A DNA stretch of 17,670 bases from assembly GCA_903854075.1 (NCBI GenBank), contig CAINVI010000164.1:1-17670 (forward strand), written 5' to 3'. Below, in pieces: positions 7,398 through 15,884 of the stretch; the stretch's first letter is position 1; each line of letters opens with the position of its first letter. Position numbers and translations under genes: made by a program. This DNA is from Candidatus Pollutiaquabacter sp. (lineage in GTDB: Bacteria; Bacteroidota; Bacteroidia; AKYH767-A; 2013-40CM-41-45). Below the pieces are notes generated by a model. The model searched no databases. It was given only the letters and a program-made list of their open reading frames with translations, and was not told the DNA's origin.

Positions 7398-7919
7398 ATG
7401 AAGATGTTCAGCCGCACCCCTGTTTTTGTCTTTTTTATGCTTTTTTGGGCCTGTTCACAGCCCAATGAGGTCCCCGAAATGCTTTTTCAGACTGATTTTG
7501 AGTCGGAAGCCGGCTGGTTGACCGACGATCGGATGGAAAAAGGGGATGGCCATTCCGGGAGTTGGTACATCCGCACGGGCGATTTCGTACCCTATTCGCC
7601 GGCCTTTCAGCTGAAAGCAGCACTCATCAGTCAACGTCCTATTCGAAAGGCAGAGGTTGTTTGCTGGATCCGACCTAAAGATGTTCCGGCTGATGGGCAT
7701 CTTATTTTCAGTGCGGACGCTGGAACGACTTCCGTGTATTGGAAGCATAAGGAATTGGCCGGCTACCTTAAAGAGCGCGGAGGGTGGAACGAGGTAACAG
7801 AAACGTTTGAAATTCCGGATGGAAGTTTCGGACCGGATAACATTATCAAGATCTACGTGCTATCAAAAAACAATAAAGTGATTCACGTGGATGATTTCAG
7901 TGTGCGTTTTAGCAACTGA
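7398..7919 (+). CDS. Putative lipoprotein with jelly-roll-like domain, unknown function
   Basis: A 173-residue protein beginning MKMFSRTPVFVFFMLFWACSQ. This is a lipoprotein signal with the modified cysteine at about C19 (FWAC, a loose lipobox), so it should be anchored in the inner or outer membrane. The mature part starts with LFQTDFESEAGW and ends with VIHVDDFSVRFSN. That opening and closing pattern is typical of carbohydrate-binding or discoidin-like beta-sandwich domains that cover the whole chain, here with CWIRPKD and GGWNEVTETFEIPDG in between. No ligand can be named from sequence. Start ATG 7398 is chosen because it gives a clean signal peptide downstream of the -7 element. The gene diverges from the glycosyltransferase and converges on scoB with only four bases between stop codons. 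It could belong to envelope or glycan biology with its neighbour, but that is a guess. Confidence 0.82.
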   Translation: MKMFSRTPVFVFFMLFWACSQPNEVPEMLFQTDFESEAGWLTDDRMEKGDGHSGSWYIRTGDFVPYSPAFQLKAALISQRPIRKAEVVCWIRPKDVPADGHLIFSADAGTTSVYWKHKELAGYLKERGGWNEVTETFEIPDGSFGPDNIIKIYVLSKNNKVIHVDDFSVRFSN

Positions 7920-7923
7920 AAAA

Positions 7924-8583
7924 TCAGTCGATTACCATTTCCGGAATATCACCGGTTATAATTAGCTTACCGGCCGTTGCTTTTACAATTTCTTCTACTG
8001 AAATTCCGGGTGCACGCTCGAGCAGCTTGAATCCTCCTTCCGGAAGAACATCAAGAACCGCAAGCTCCGTTACAATTTTCTTTACGCACTTTTTACCGGT
8101 GAGTGGCAGCGAACAGGCATGCAACAATTTGGATTCTCCCGCTTTATTAACGTGCTGCATAGCAACGATTATATTTTTTGCTGCAGCAACAAGATCCATG
8201 GCGCCGCCCATTCCTTTCACCATCTTGCCGGGAATTTTCCAGTTGGCGATATCACCATTTTCACTGACTTCCATGGCGCCAAGAATGGTAAGGTCTACCT
8301 TGCCGGAACGAATCATTCCGAAGCTCATCGCTGAATCGAAGAATGCAGAACCGGGCAGAGTGGTAATGGTTTGTTTTCCTGCATTGATAAGATCCGGATC
8401 TTCTTCTCCCTCCAAAGGGAATGGTCCAATTCCTAATAATCCGTTTTCCGACTGCAGAACAACATTCATTCCGTGCGGAATATAATTTGCAACGAGTGTC
8501 GGAATACCGATGCCAAGGTTTACATAATAGCCGTCTCTTACTTCACGGGCAATACGTTTGGCGATTCCTATTTTATCTAACAT
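7924..8583 (-). CDS. scoB: Succinyl-CoA:3-ketoacid CoA-transferase subunit B
   Basis: Subunit B of the two-subunit 3-oxoacid CoA-transferase, which moves CoA from succinyl-CoA (or acetyl-CoA in the Ato form) to acetoacetate in the cytoplasm. The catalytic glutamate is in QSENGLLG (E46). NLGIGIPTLV (22-31) and the glycine-rich KGMGGAMDLVAAAK also match the family, and the 219-residue length is normal. The gene is downstream of scoA in the same direction across 79 bp, long for an operon pair, with no terminator hairpin seen. Motifs alone do not settle succinyl- versus acetyl-CoA as donor, so the symbol scoB (against atoA) is a preference. Confidence 0.93.
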   Translation of the reverse strand: MLDKIGIAKRIAREVRDGYYVNLGIGIPTLVANYIPHGMNVVLQSENGLLGIGPFPLEGEEDPDLINAGKQTITTLPGSAFFDSAMSFGMIRSGKVDLTILGAMEVSENGDIANWKIPGKMVKGMGGAMDLVAAAKNIIVAMQHVNKAGESKLLHACSLPLTGKKCVKKIVTELAVLDVLPEGGFKLLERAPGISVEEIVKATAGKLIITGDIPEMVID

Positions 8584-8662
8584 GGTGATATTTCAAAATG
8601 TACAGGTAAACGAAATAAGGTACTGTAATTGTTATCTTGGTTGTCGCAGGGCGGTGAATGCG

Positions 8663-9361
8663 TCAGCTTGGCTTACGAACGGTACGTTGTTCGATTCGTT
8701 TTTCATAACGTTCTCCCTGGAAGATTCGGTGAACATAGATGCCCGGTGTGTGAATATGATCCGGATCCAGCGAACCGACAGGAACCAGTTCTTCTACTTC
8801 TGCAATGGTAATTTTTCCGGCCATCGCCATCAGCGGATTGAAGTTGCGGGCGGTTTCATGAAAAACAAGATTTCCGTGTGCATCGCCTTTCCATGCTTTA
8901 ACGATGGCAAACGGGGCATCAAAGGCATATTCCAATAGGTATTCTTTTCCGTTGAAGACGCGGACTTCTTTTCCTTCCGCCACTTCTGTACCGACTCCGG
9001 CAGGGGTAAACACAGCCGGCATACCGTAGCCGGCAGCCAGACAACGTGTGGCCAGTGTTCCTTGCGGAATAAGTTCCACTTCCAGTTCGCCCGACAGCAT
9101 CTGTCGTTCGAATTCAGCGTTCTCACCCACATACGATGAGATCATCTTCTTGATCAGTCGTGCCTGCAATAATAAGCCAAGGCCAAAATCATCGACGCCT
9201 GCATTATTGGAAATACATGTCAAACTTTTTACGCCTTTTCTTATGAGTGCAGCGATGCAGTTTTCGGGAATACCGCAGAGTCCGAATCCGCCGACCATCA
9301 AGGTCATACCGTCTTCGATACCGCGAATCGCTTCATCGGCGTTGGCAACAATCTTATTCAT
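8663..9361 (-). CDS. scoA: Succinyl-CoA:3-ketoacid CoA-transferase subunit A
   Basis: Subunit A of the same CoA-transferase. The glycine-rich loop GGFGLCGIPE lies at residues 24-33. SNNAGVDDFGLGLLL, FTPAGVGTE and the ARNFNPLMAMAGK segment near the C-terminus are family hallmarks. It has 232 residues, the normal length, and forms a complex with ScoB from the next gene. The pair lets the cell activate acetoacetate for ketone-body or leucine breakdown, or dispose of it. A consensus promoter lies 22 bp upstream of the ATG, so scoAB is probably transcribed apart from the PBP gene ending 64 bp upstream. Confidence 0.94.
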   Translation of the reverse strand: MNKIVANADEAIRGIEDGMTLMVGGFGLCGIPENCIAALIRKGVKSLTCISNNAGVDDFGLGLLLQARLIKKMISSYVGENAEFERQMLSGELEVELIPQGTLATRCLAAGYGMPAVFTPAGVGTEVAEGKEVRVFNGKEYLLEYAFDAPFAIVKAWKGDAHGNLVFHETARNFNPLMAMAGKITIAEVEELVPVGSLDPDHIHTPGIYVHRIFQGERYEKRIEQRTVRKPS

Positions 9362-9383
9362 GGAGCTTGTAAGTGTATGCTCC

Positions 9384-9391
9384 CAAAGGTA
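9384..9391 (-). promoter_or_regulatory. -7 promoter element of scoAB
   Basis: On the minus strand this reads TACCTTTG, an exact TAnnTTTG match, 22 bases before the scoA ATG. It is the fourth exact TACCTTTG I found in the window, and all four precede a gene start. Confidence 0.6.
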
Positions 9392-9425
9392 AAAAAAGGA
9401 AAGGAGACCGCGTCAGGGAATGGTC

Positions 9426-11633
9426 TTAGAAATCTTTGTCTTCTTCTTCCGTATCGCCCGTTTGCTGGCGGTATTTGCTGCAATCCAGTTCTACGGAAAG
9501 TGGGGAGGATGGCTTTTCAAAATCGCCGGTGGAGATGGCGATGGACTTATCGGCATAGATACGCTGCATGAAAAGCGCCCAAATTGGCATTGCCATGCGT
9601 GCGCCCTGGCCTAATTCTACCGTGCGAAAATGCACGGCACGGTCTTCACAACCCACCCAGCAGCCGGCAGCGAGATCGGGTGTGATACCGATAAACCAGC
9701 CATCGGATTGATTTTGGGTAGTACCCGTTTTTCCGGCAATTGGGGCAGTCAGTTTGTATTGTCCACGCAATCGTGCGCCGGTACCATACTGCACTACACC
9801 CTGCATAAGATTGGCCATCAGATAGGCTGTCTCTTCATTGATGGCTTCGACCTTACGTGGAATGAATTCCTGAAGTACGTTACCGTTTTTATCTTCGATA
9901 CGCGTGATGTACTGTGGTTCCGTCCAAACACCTTTATTGGCGAACGTAGCATAAGCACCCACCATTTCATACACGGAAACATCCGGAGTACCCAGACACA
10001 TGGCCGGTACGGCATCAATCGGCGAGGTGACACCCATCTTCCGGCAGATTTCCACCATAGCTTGTGGCCCGAATTGTTTCATGAGGTACGCCGATACTGT
10101 ATTGACAGATTCGGCGAGTCCTTCTTTCAGCGTCAGCATGCCGCCGTACTTGGCGTCAGAGTTTTCCGGCGACCAGGTTTCGCCGGTTTCCAGGTCAAAG
10201 TAGACCCGAACATTTGGTACCTGATAACACGGTGAATAGCCTTCTTGCATGGCTAGCGTATACAGGAACGGTTTGAATGTTGATCCAACCTGACGTTTAC
10301 CTTCCTTGACGTGATCGTATTTGAAAAAGCGGTAATCGTTTCCTCCGACCCACGCTTTTACATGACCAGTTTTCGGCTCCAGCGCCATAAATCCGCACTG
10401 CAACATTTTTTTGTAATACTTGATACTATCGAGCGGACTAAGTACCGTATCAATCACGCCTTTCCAGGAAAACAGTTCCATATCTGTTTTCTCTTTAAAG
10501 GCAGCATCAATCTCCTTTTGAGTGGCTCCTGCGGCTTTCATGGTGATGTAACGATCAGAGCGCTTCATACCTTCGGTGATCAATTCTTTATGATCAGCCC
10601 ACGGTTCTTTTCCTTTCCAGTGATCGTTAAACTTCCGCTGCAACTCGGTCATGTGTTCCTTCATCGCTTCTTCGGCGTAGCGTTGCATGCGGGAATCAAG
10701 CGTAGTGTAAATCTTCAGTCCATCGGTGTAAATATTGTAAGGTTTACCGGTGGCATTATTGGTATGCTGTTTGCACCAAGCCAACATTTCCTTACGCAAG
10801 ACCTCACGGAAATAGGTCGCTAAACCAAAGTTATGATCGTCTTGCTGAAAGTCTAATTTTATCGGCAATGCTTTTAGTGAATCAAAGGCTTCCGGTGTAA
10901 GCAAATCATATTTTTTCATTTGCCCCAGCACTACATTACGGCGAGTGAGCGAATTTTTCGGATTACGGACCGGATTATATTTCGTCGGAGCTTGTAACAT
11001 ACCGATGAGCACAGCCGCTTCCTGTATGTTCAACGCATCCGGCGTTTTATTGAAATAAGTACGTGCTGCAGATTTTATGCCGAACGCGTTGCTGCTGAAC
11101 TCGACGGTATTGAGATACATGGCGAGAATTTCCTCTTTGGTATAACGGCGTTCGAGTTGAACGGCAATGATCCATTCCTGCAACTTCTGTATGACGCGTT
11201 CCAGTTTGGAATCCGGGCGCTCGTGAAAAAGATTTTTTGCGAGCTGTTGCGTAATGGTACTTCCGCCTCCGGCTGTTCCTGCCCGGAAAATCACGCGAAG
11301 TAATCCGCGGATATCTACGCCGCTGTGATTTTCAAAGCGTATGTCTTCCGTTGCCTTCAGTGCATTCACCAAGTTGGGAGAGAGTTCGTAATAGTGAACG
11401 TTGGTGCGGTTCTGGATATAGTATTTTCCTAATACTTGCTGATCATCCGAAATTATTTCAGAGGCAAGTGCACTTTTAGGATTCTCCAACTCGTAAAAGG
11501 ATGGTGGTTCCTCTCCAATCCAACCTTTAGAGGCAAACAGCAAGATTAGTCCGAGTATCAGGAACGGTGTAAAAAAGAGTAGCCAGAAATACTTGATATA
11601 TGTGCGGAATTTTCCGGAAGAGGAAGTTGACAT
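9426..11633 (-). CDS. Class A penicillin-binding protein (PBP1A type)
   Basis: Bifunctional peptidoglycan synthase that polymerises lipid II and cross-links the peptides, anchored in the inner membrane with its domains in the periplasm. A short cytoplasmic head is followed by one membrane helix (about 14-34). The GT51 transglycosylase domain covers about 60-240: ATEDIRFENHSGVD carries catalytic E96, and GGGSTITQQLAKNLF (122-136) and ILAMYLNTVEFSSNAFGI (169-186) follow. The transpeptidase domain (about 415-690) has the nucleophile in GSTFK (S451, K454), SVN at 509-511 and KTGT at 635-638, so both activities look intact. At 735 residues it is in the usual range. A Lys/Glu-rich region (about 315-412) separates the catalytic domains, and the tail ends in acidic TEEEDKDF. 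It appears monocistronic, with a possible promoter (TAATTTTA on the minus strand, 11665-11658). Confidence 0.96.
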   Translation of the reverse strand: MSTSSSGKFRTYIKYFWLLFFTPFLILGLILLFASKGWIGEEPPSFYELENPKSALASEIISDDQQVLGKYYIQNRTNVHYYELSPNLVNALKATEDIRFENHSGVDIRGLLRVIFRAGTAGGGSTITQQLAKNLFHERPDSKLERVIQKLQEWIIAVQLERRYTKEEILAMYLNTVEFSSNAFGIKSAARTYFNKTPDALNIQEAAVLIGMLQAPTKYNPVRNPKNSLTRRNVVLGQMKKYDLLTPEAFDSLKALPIKLDFQQDDHNFGLATYFREVLRKEMLAWCKQHTNNATGKPYNIYTDGLKIYTTLDSRMQRYAEEAMKEHMTELQRKFNDHWKGKEPWADHKELITEGMKRSDRYITMKAAGATQKEIDAAFKEKTDMELFSWKGVIDTVLSPLDSIKYYKKMLQCGFMALEPKTGHVKAWVGGNDYRFFKYDHVKEGKRQVGSTFKPFLYTLAMQEGYSPCYQVPNVRVYFDLETGETWSPENSDAKYGGMLTLKEGLAESVNTVSAYLMKQFGPQAMVEICRKMGVTSPIDAVPAMCLGTPDVSVYEMVGAYATFANKGVWTEPQYITRIEDKNGNVLQEFIPRKVEAINEETAYLMANLMQGVVQYGTGARLRGQYKLTAPIAGKTGTTQNQSDGWFIGITPDLAAGCWVGCEDRAVHFRTVELGQGARMAMPIWALFMQRIYADKSIAISTGDFEKPSSPLSVELDCSKYRQQTGDTEEEDKDF

Positions 11634-11746
11634 GACGGACAGAATACTTTAACGCAGTAAAATTAGGAATATTTCAACGGCTGCTGAGTCACTTCAGCAC
11701 GGGATATTCACGCTTCACTATGGATAGCCATATTGTTTACACGAAG

Positions 11747-11769
11747 AAAGCCGCTGAAAAAGCGGCTTT
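11747..11769 (-). terminator. Hairpin terminator after the T9SS SdrD-B-like gene
   Basis: A perfect 9-bp stem, AAAGCCGCT/AGCGGCTTT, with a 5-base loop, 43 bp downstream of the stop codon at 11812 on the minus strand. No long T-run follows, so termination strength is uncertain. It separates this gene from the PBP gene that follows in the same direction. Confidence 0.6.
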
Positions 11770-11811
11770 CCGATGTATACTGGTCAAGCAGAGAGATTGC
11801 CGGAAACGAAC

Positions 11812-14178
11812 CTATTCCACCACCACTTTGCCGGAGTGTATGGTGGTTCCGTTGGTATTGCTCAGTCGGTATTGATAGATTCCTGCCGACAAGCCGTTGT
11901 TTAGAAGGACAACATCACCGTCTGAAACATTTCGCGTATAAACGCACCTTCCGGTCACATCGAAGACGTCAAAGCGGGTGATATTCCGGTCGTCGTTCGG
12001 GAAAATGAAGCGAGCGGATTCCCGGAATGGATTAGGGAAAACGGTAACATCCGCTTTTGCCGATATGTCGCCTTTTACCCACAACGGAATTTGAGTAACC
12101 ATCATGTTATAGGTAGTATTAGTGATGACAGCCGGGTTCAGATCGAAGACGATATACGCGGTATTCTCAATCCGGGTAAAATCGGCAATAGTTGGAAGTG
12201 CGTTTATCCGGTAAATCACATAGCCATTACTTCCCGGTTCGTCGGTGGTACTGTCCGGCAAATAAATATTTCTGAAGCTAAAACAAACCTGACCACTGCT
12301 ATCGATGGTGGTAGCCAGCGAATGACTGCTTTCCATAACACGCAACGAAGTCCAGTCGAGATTAGCATCGAGCTGATCGTAGATGTTCACGTCGTAGGCG
12401 GTATCGTTGCCGGTATTCTGAAAACGTATCTTGTATTCCAATTCAGTACCTATAAGTGTGTAATGTTCCATTCCCACCCCTTCCGGTGTGCAGGCTTTAT
12501 CGTTGGGATCGAAGCTGCACAGCACGGTTTCGTTCAAGTTTGCAACAGCCGAAGACTGCGGCTGATTGTTGGCATCATAATTCTGAAAGAAAACTCCATT
12601 AGAAATCGTAGTTCCCGGACCGGGCATCAGCAGGTAGGTGAAAATCGTTATCGGTCGATACGGTTCAACATTTTGAAGATTCCAATAAACGGTATCAGTA
12701 GCTGCGTTTGATCCGGCAGCAATAGGGATGGAGCCGTTAAACGTCGTTTGTAAATCGCGACGAAGGTTCATCCGTCCGTTAAACGGAATATTTCCGGTAT
12801 TGGTAACTGTGAGGTAATAACCGTTATTGGTATTACAACGTGGCCGTGTTGACGAAATCCTAACCTCGCACGAGTAATCCGGATTTCCGGACAACAGTCC
12901 AAAATCCTTATCGGTTACAGGTCCTGAACTGGTAAATGTAAATGACGCAGAGTCGGAAGAAAGTACGAAGGTGTTTCCGGCTACCGGATTCCAGGAAATG
13001 GTATGCGGACCGTAAAGCGCTCCAATCCTGTAAAGCCCTGTAGCATCCGTATAAGCATAGGTATCGTCCGGCATTAAGTGAACACGTTGATTACGTAGCG
13101 GAATGTCAACAATGGTGTCGTATTGTCCGTTATTATTAGCATCATAGTATATCTTCCCTGAAATGGTAGCCGGCGAAGGAGTGATAGTTACCATGCTGTC
13201 GGAATAATGATAGCCATAGTTTGGCCCGTTGGCGATATAGACAATTGCTAAACACATTCCTGTTCTTCCAATTGGAGTAGAAACAAGTGCACTGCCGGTG
13301 TTAACGTCTGTTACAGCGAGATTACTACCCGTTGTTACAAAGTAAGTTCCTGTTGTCGGATCAAGACTGAAATAGGAAAAGTTGCTGCCCGGCAGGAAGA
13401 GGGAATCAGAGATAATAGTAATTCTGGATTGTGTACCATCAATGATTTGGCTAGGCGATAGCGACAAGATCTTTCGCTTGAGTCCAAAATCATTTCCCGT
13501 TGAGTTATTGAAGTTTATAGTGACATTATAGGTGCTGGAAGTAGAGGTAAGGTATCGACGATCGGAAAGGTTGGTGTTCCATGTAACCGTATAATTTCCA
13601 TTCCGGACCGCAATCGAGAAGTTACCGGCGTTGTCCGGATAAAAAAGAATTCCGCCGGGATTCAGTGTTAGGGTTCCGTTATTTACACCGAACTCACCGG
13701 CGTCCCGCACACCGTTCTTATTTAAATCATTGTAGATAGTTCCCTGAATGTAGCCGTCCGGCGGTAGCACTGTGAACGCGTTGGGTAATGAGTCTAAATA
13801 AGTGGAAGGATAGAACTGTAACTGAAGAAACGGATCAAGATACCCTACGTACAAGGTGTAGTTGCCGGTTGGGGCTGTTGCCGGGATATTGAAATCAGTG
13901 ACATCAACCGTGTTGGGATCTATAATGTTTACAGCGTTCCACATATTACCGATATAGTTCCAGTCGGCCATACGTATAACCGTTCCCCCTTGACGTAAAA
14001 AGATCTCATTGATGTTACCATTCGGAGAGGCCGCCTGAATAAACGATCCGTTGGACGTAATCGTTGTGTTGAGGTGTTGTGTTCCTACCATTGCTGAATT
14101 GTTCGTCATGCCGGTTAGCTGACCGATCGAATGGAGTGAAATGGAAAGCAATAAAATCAGGAGCGTGCATTTTTTCAT
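11812..14178 (-). CDS. T9SS-secreted SdrD-B-like/DUF7619 surface protein
   Basis: A 788-residue exported protein with a Sec signal peptide (MKKCTLLILLLSISLHSIG, about 1-19) and a C-terminal T9SS type A sorting domain (VFPNPFRESARFIF at 713-726, ending HSGKVVVE). Between them are two similar units: an IPT/TIG-like beta region (about 21-138 and 237-335), each followed by an SdrD-B-type domain with an Asp/Asn-rich calcium-loop-like motif (YNDLNKNGVRDAGE at 149-162; YYDANNNGQYDT at 344-355). A DUF7619-type region comes next (CSFDPNDKACTPEG at 554-567 and YKIRFQNTGNDTAYDV at 582-597, to NTAYIVFDLNPAVITNT at 672-688). The product is probably displayed on, or released from, the outer membrane, where it may serve in adhesion or structure; no catalytic motif is visible. 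It is flanked by hairpins on both sides, so it looks monocistronic. Domain names are from memory of the families. Confidence 0.9.
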   Translation of the reverse strand: MKKCTLLILLLSISLHSIGQLTGMTNNSAMVGTQHLNTTITSNGSFIQAASPNGNINEIFLRQGGTVIRMADWNYIGNMWNAVNIIDPNTVDVTDFNIPATAPTGNYTLYVGYLDPFLQLQFYPSTYLDSLPNAFTVLPPDGYIQGTIYNDLNKNGVRDAGEFGVNNGTLTLNPGGILFYPDNAGNFSIAVRNGNYTVTWNTNLSDRRYLTSTSSTYNVTINFNNSTGNDFGLKRKILSLSPSQIIDGTQSRITIISDSLFLPGSNFSYFSLDPTTGTYFVTTGSNLAVTDVNTGSALVSTPIGRTGMCLAIVYIANGPNYGYHYSDSMVTITPSPATISGKIYYDANNNGQYDTIVDIPLRNQRVHLMPDDTYAYTDATGLYRIGALYGPHTISWNPVAGNTFVLSSDSASFTFTSSGPVTDKDFGLLSGNPDYSCEVRISSTRPRCNTNNGYYLTVTNTGNIPFNGRMNLRRDLQTTFNGSIPIAAGSNAATDTVYWNLQNVEPYRPITIFTYLLMPGPGTTISNGVFFQNYDANNQPQSSAVANLNETVLCSFDPNDKACTPEGVGMEHYTLIGTELEYKIRFQNTGNDTAYDVNIYDQLDANLDWTSLRVMESSHSLATTIDSSGQVCFSFRNIYLPDSTTDEPGSNGYVIYRINALPTIADFTRIENTAYIVFDLNPAVITNTTYNMMVTQIPLWVKGDISAKADVTVFPNPFRESARFIFPNDDRNITRFDVFDVTGRCVYTRNVSDGDVVLLNNGLSAGIYQYRLSNTNGTTIHSGKVVVE

Positions 14179-14199
14179 GCGACAGTATATCTAGCACAA

Positions 14200-14207
14200 G
14201 AAATGTA
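14200..14207 (-). promoter_or_regulatory. Possible -7 element of the T9SS SdrD-B-like gene
   Basis: The minus strand reads TACATTTC, seven of eight positions compatible with TAnnTTTG, 21 bases before the ATG at 14178. It follows the terminator of the upstream peptidase operon, where a new promoter is needed. It is weak on sequence alone. Confidence 0.35.
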
Positions 14208-14280
14208 CGCATTTCAGAGTAATGGCTAATTGTCCGGTAGCAGAGAATTCAACAATTAGTGGTGTGGCCTCTCTTAATGA

Positions 14281-14307
14281 AAAAAGCCGCGATTTTCGCG
14301 GCTTTTT
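14281..14307 (-). terminator. Rho-independent terminator of the M16 peptidase operon
   Basis: A perfect 12-bp stem, AAAAAGCCGCGA/TCGCGGCTTTTT, with a 3-base loop, 19 bp past the stop codon of the second M16 gene. Read on the minus strand it ends in TTTTTT, a proper T-tract. It also carries a T-run on the plus strand, but no plus-strand gene precedes it. Its GCCGC core matches the terminator at 11747-11769. Confidence 0.8.
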
Positions 14308-14326
14308 ATTCTTTACGATCCTGCTG

Positions 14327-15877
14327 TTATTCTCCCTGGAACGTTTTATCGCTGTTGATTACCGTTACTGTATTTACAGAAAACGGATAAACGTTTATGA
14401 TTTCGTCTTCGGCGAGGATTTCTTTGGTGAGCGATGCTTTCAATCCGTTGGAATAGGACATCGGTGCCGGCAGTCCGTCTTTGAACGTCTTCACCAGTGG
14501 TTCCACTTCCGATTCATCGGTTACAATCACCCATTGCAAGTCACCCGTTCTCCAGTATTTTTTCATGATGGCGTTAACTTGTTCACGGGTAAGATTGCTC
14601 AGCAACACATCCAGTTCTTGAATCCAATCGGTACGGCCATAAAAGCGCGAATCCAATGCATAGCCCAGTTTCTTCGACATACTTTCTACGTAAAGTTTGC
14701 TGTAGCTGCGGAGGAAGTTTCGTGTTTGCTGGAAATCTTCTTCACTCATGCCGTTTTCGATGAGTTCGTTCATTTCATGCAGTGCCATTCGCATAGCGAA
14801 AGGAGCATGCCCAACACGCAGGTCTTTCAATTCTTCGTATTGTCCTTTCAATCCTTTTGCGGTCTGAACAGGACGAAGCCAGATGCTGAAATAGTTCATG
14901 CTGCGCGGCGTTCCTGCCGGCGGCAACATGTTTCCGCCGCCACCTTCGTACCACTCAATATACGTGTAGTCCCCGTAGTTCATAGAGCGCGCTTCGCGGA
15001 TTTTCTGGTAAAGTCGGGAATAAGATTTCCGGTGTTCTCCCAACCAGGAGTTGGCAACCATGAGCGCTGCAAAGTAATCACCGCTGCGATTGAGCTCCAG
15101 CGGGAATCCTGCTGAAATGGCCGATCCCAAAGCGCCCGGTTTGGAAATGATCGTAACGTTCATCCCTTTGTTCACTGGCGGGACTACTGATCGGAAAAAT
15201 TCCGGCGTTGCACCAGATAGTCCCTGAAGATCCTGTTTCAGTTGGCTTGGGAATTCCAACGGAAACTCACCGGCAATACCGATCATCACATTATTTCGGG
15301 TGAAATAGTTGCGGTAGTGATTTTTAATATCATCAATTGTGATGGAAGAAATTCCGGCGGACGTTCCTTGTTTCAAATGCTGATACGGAGTGCCTTTGAA
15401 TAAAATATATTCAAGGTACTTCTTGCCGTACTCTTCATCGGACGACTGTCGGATGACTTCGTCCACGAAATTTTTTTGGTTGGAACGAACACGTTCGACA
15501 TCACTAGAGTCAAAAGCCGGATTCAGCAGGACTTCTTTCACAAGGGCATAAAATTCGTTCAGGTAAAGCGTCGGACATTCGAATCCGATGATAGATACTT
15601 CTTTGTCGACAAAACTACCCATGCGTGCAGCCCACGGATACATCGTTTTCTGCAAGGCAGCTGTCGAGTAGTTTTTAGTACTGCCTTCCGTCAGTAAACT
15701 GGCCGTCAGCATTGTGAGCCCCTCTTTTCCTTTAGGATCAGCAACTGAACCGTTGCGGAACATCAGGCGAATAACAACCTTTCCGGAATTCGGCATCGGC
15801 AGGCTAACGACTTCTTGTGCACGAGCGCATAGCGAAGCGGCAAAGGCGAGGGCTAAAGCGAATATTATTTTTTTCAT
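14327..15877 (-). CDS. Insulinase-like M16 protein lacking the zinc site
   Basis: A 516-residue M16-family protein with a Sec signal peptide (MKKIIFALALAFAASLCARA, about 1-20), hence periplasmic or exported. Aligned with its operon partner, the HFFEH zinc motif is replaced by MLTAS (residues 56-60 within KEGLTMLTASLL), so it cannot bind zinc at that site. It keeps a Ser-Arg-rich segment, SRLYQKIREARSMNY (287-301), where the substrate-binding Arg/Tyr pair of the non-catalytic half of two-chain M16B peptidases lies. The natural reading is that it is the non-catalytic subunit of a heterodimer with the preceding gene's product, as known for mitochondrial processing peptidase and bacterial M16B pairs. 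It starts 7 bp after its partner's stop and is followed by a strong terminator. Confidence 0.92.
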   Translation of the reverse strand: MKKIIFALALAFAASLCARAQEVVSLPMPNSGKVVIRLMFRNGSVADPKGKEGLTMLTASLLTEGSTKNYSTAALQKTMYPWAARMGSFVDKEVSIIGFECPTLYLNEFYALVKEVLLNPAFDSSDVERVRSNQKNFVDEVIRQSSDEEYGKKYLEYILFKGTPYQHLKQGTSAGISSITIDDIKNHYRNYFTRNNVMIGIAGEFPLEFPSQLKQDLQGLSGATPEFFRSVVPPVNKGMNVTIISKPGALGSAISAGFPLELNRSGDYFAALMVANSWLGEHRKSYSRLYQKIREARSMNYGDYTYIEWYEGGGGNMLPPAGTPRSMNYFSIWLRPVQTAKGLKGQYEELKDLRVGHAPFAMRMALHEMNELIENGMSEEDFQQTRNFLRSYSKLYVESMSKKLGYALDSRFYGRTDWIQELDVLLSNLTREQVNAIMKKYWRTGDLQWVIVTDESEVEPLVKTFKDGLPAPMSYSNGLKASLTKEILAEDEIINVYPFSVNTVTVINSDKTFQGE

Positions 15878-15884
15878 AGCGGGC

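Noticed and set aside
7915..7928. Small hairpin ACTGA-AAAA-TCAGT spanning both stop codons of the convergent lipoprotein and scoB genes
   Set aside because: The stem is only 5 bp, A/T-containing and lacks a T-tract on either strand. Its symmetry follows from facing TGA stop codons, so I do not call it a terminator.
8584..8662. 79-bp gap between scoA and scoB as a separate promoter or small gene
   Set aside because: Only imperfect matches to TAnnTTTG are visible (for example TACATTTTG with the wrong spacing), with no open frame of note and no hairpin; scoAB is treated as one unit.
9630..10235. 201-codon open frame on the plus strand inside the PBP gene
   Set aside because: It is antisense to the transpeptidase domain, whose motifs (STFK, SVN, KTG) show that the minus strand is coding. 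The other plus-strand frames over this gene are rejected for the same reason.
11682..11699. Inverted repeat TGCTGA-N6-TCAGCA upstream of the PBP gene
   Set aside because: A 6-bp arm with a 6-base centre is common by chance. It lies upstream of the possible promoter with no supporting signal, so it is not listed as an operator.
12091..12711. 206-codon open frame on the plus strand inside the T9SS SdrD-B-like gene
   Set aside because: It is antisense to well-defined SdrD-B and DUF7619-type sequence, and its translation has no domain or plausible start context.
14222..15115. 297-codon open frame on the plus strand opposite the second M16 gene
   Set aside because: It lies antisense to a clear M16 gene with a signal peptide. 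Its translation is rich in Phe, His, Arg and Cys with no recognisable domain, and it has no promoter; it is a mirror of the coding strand.
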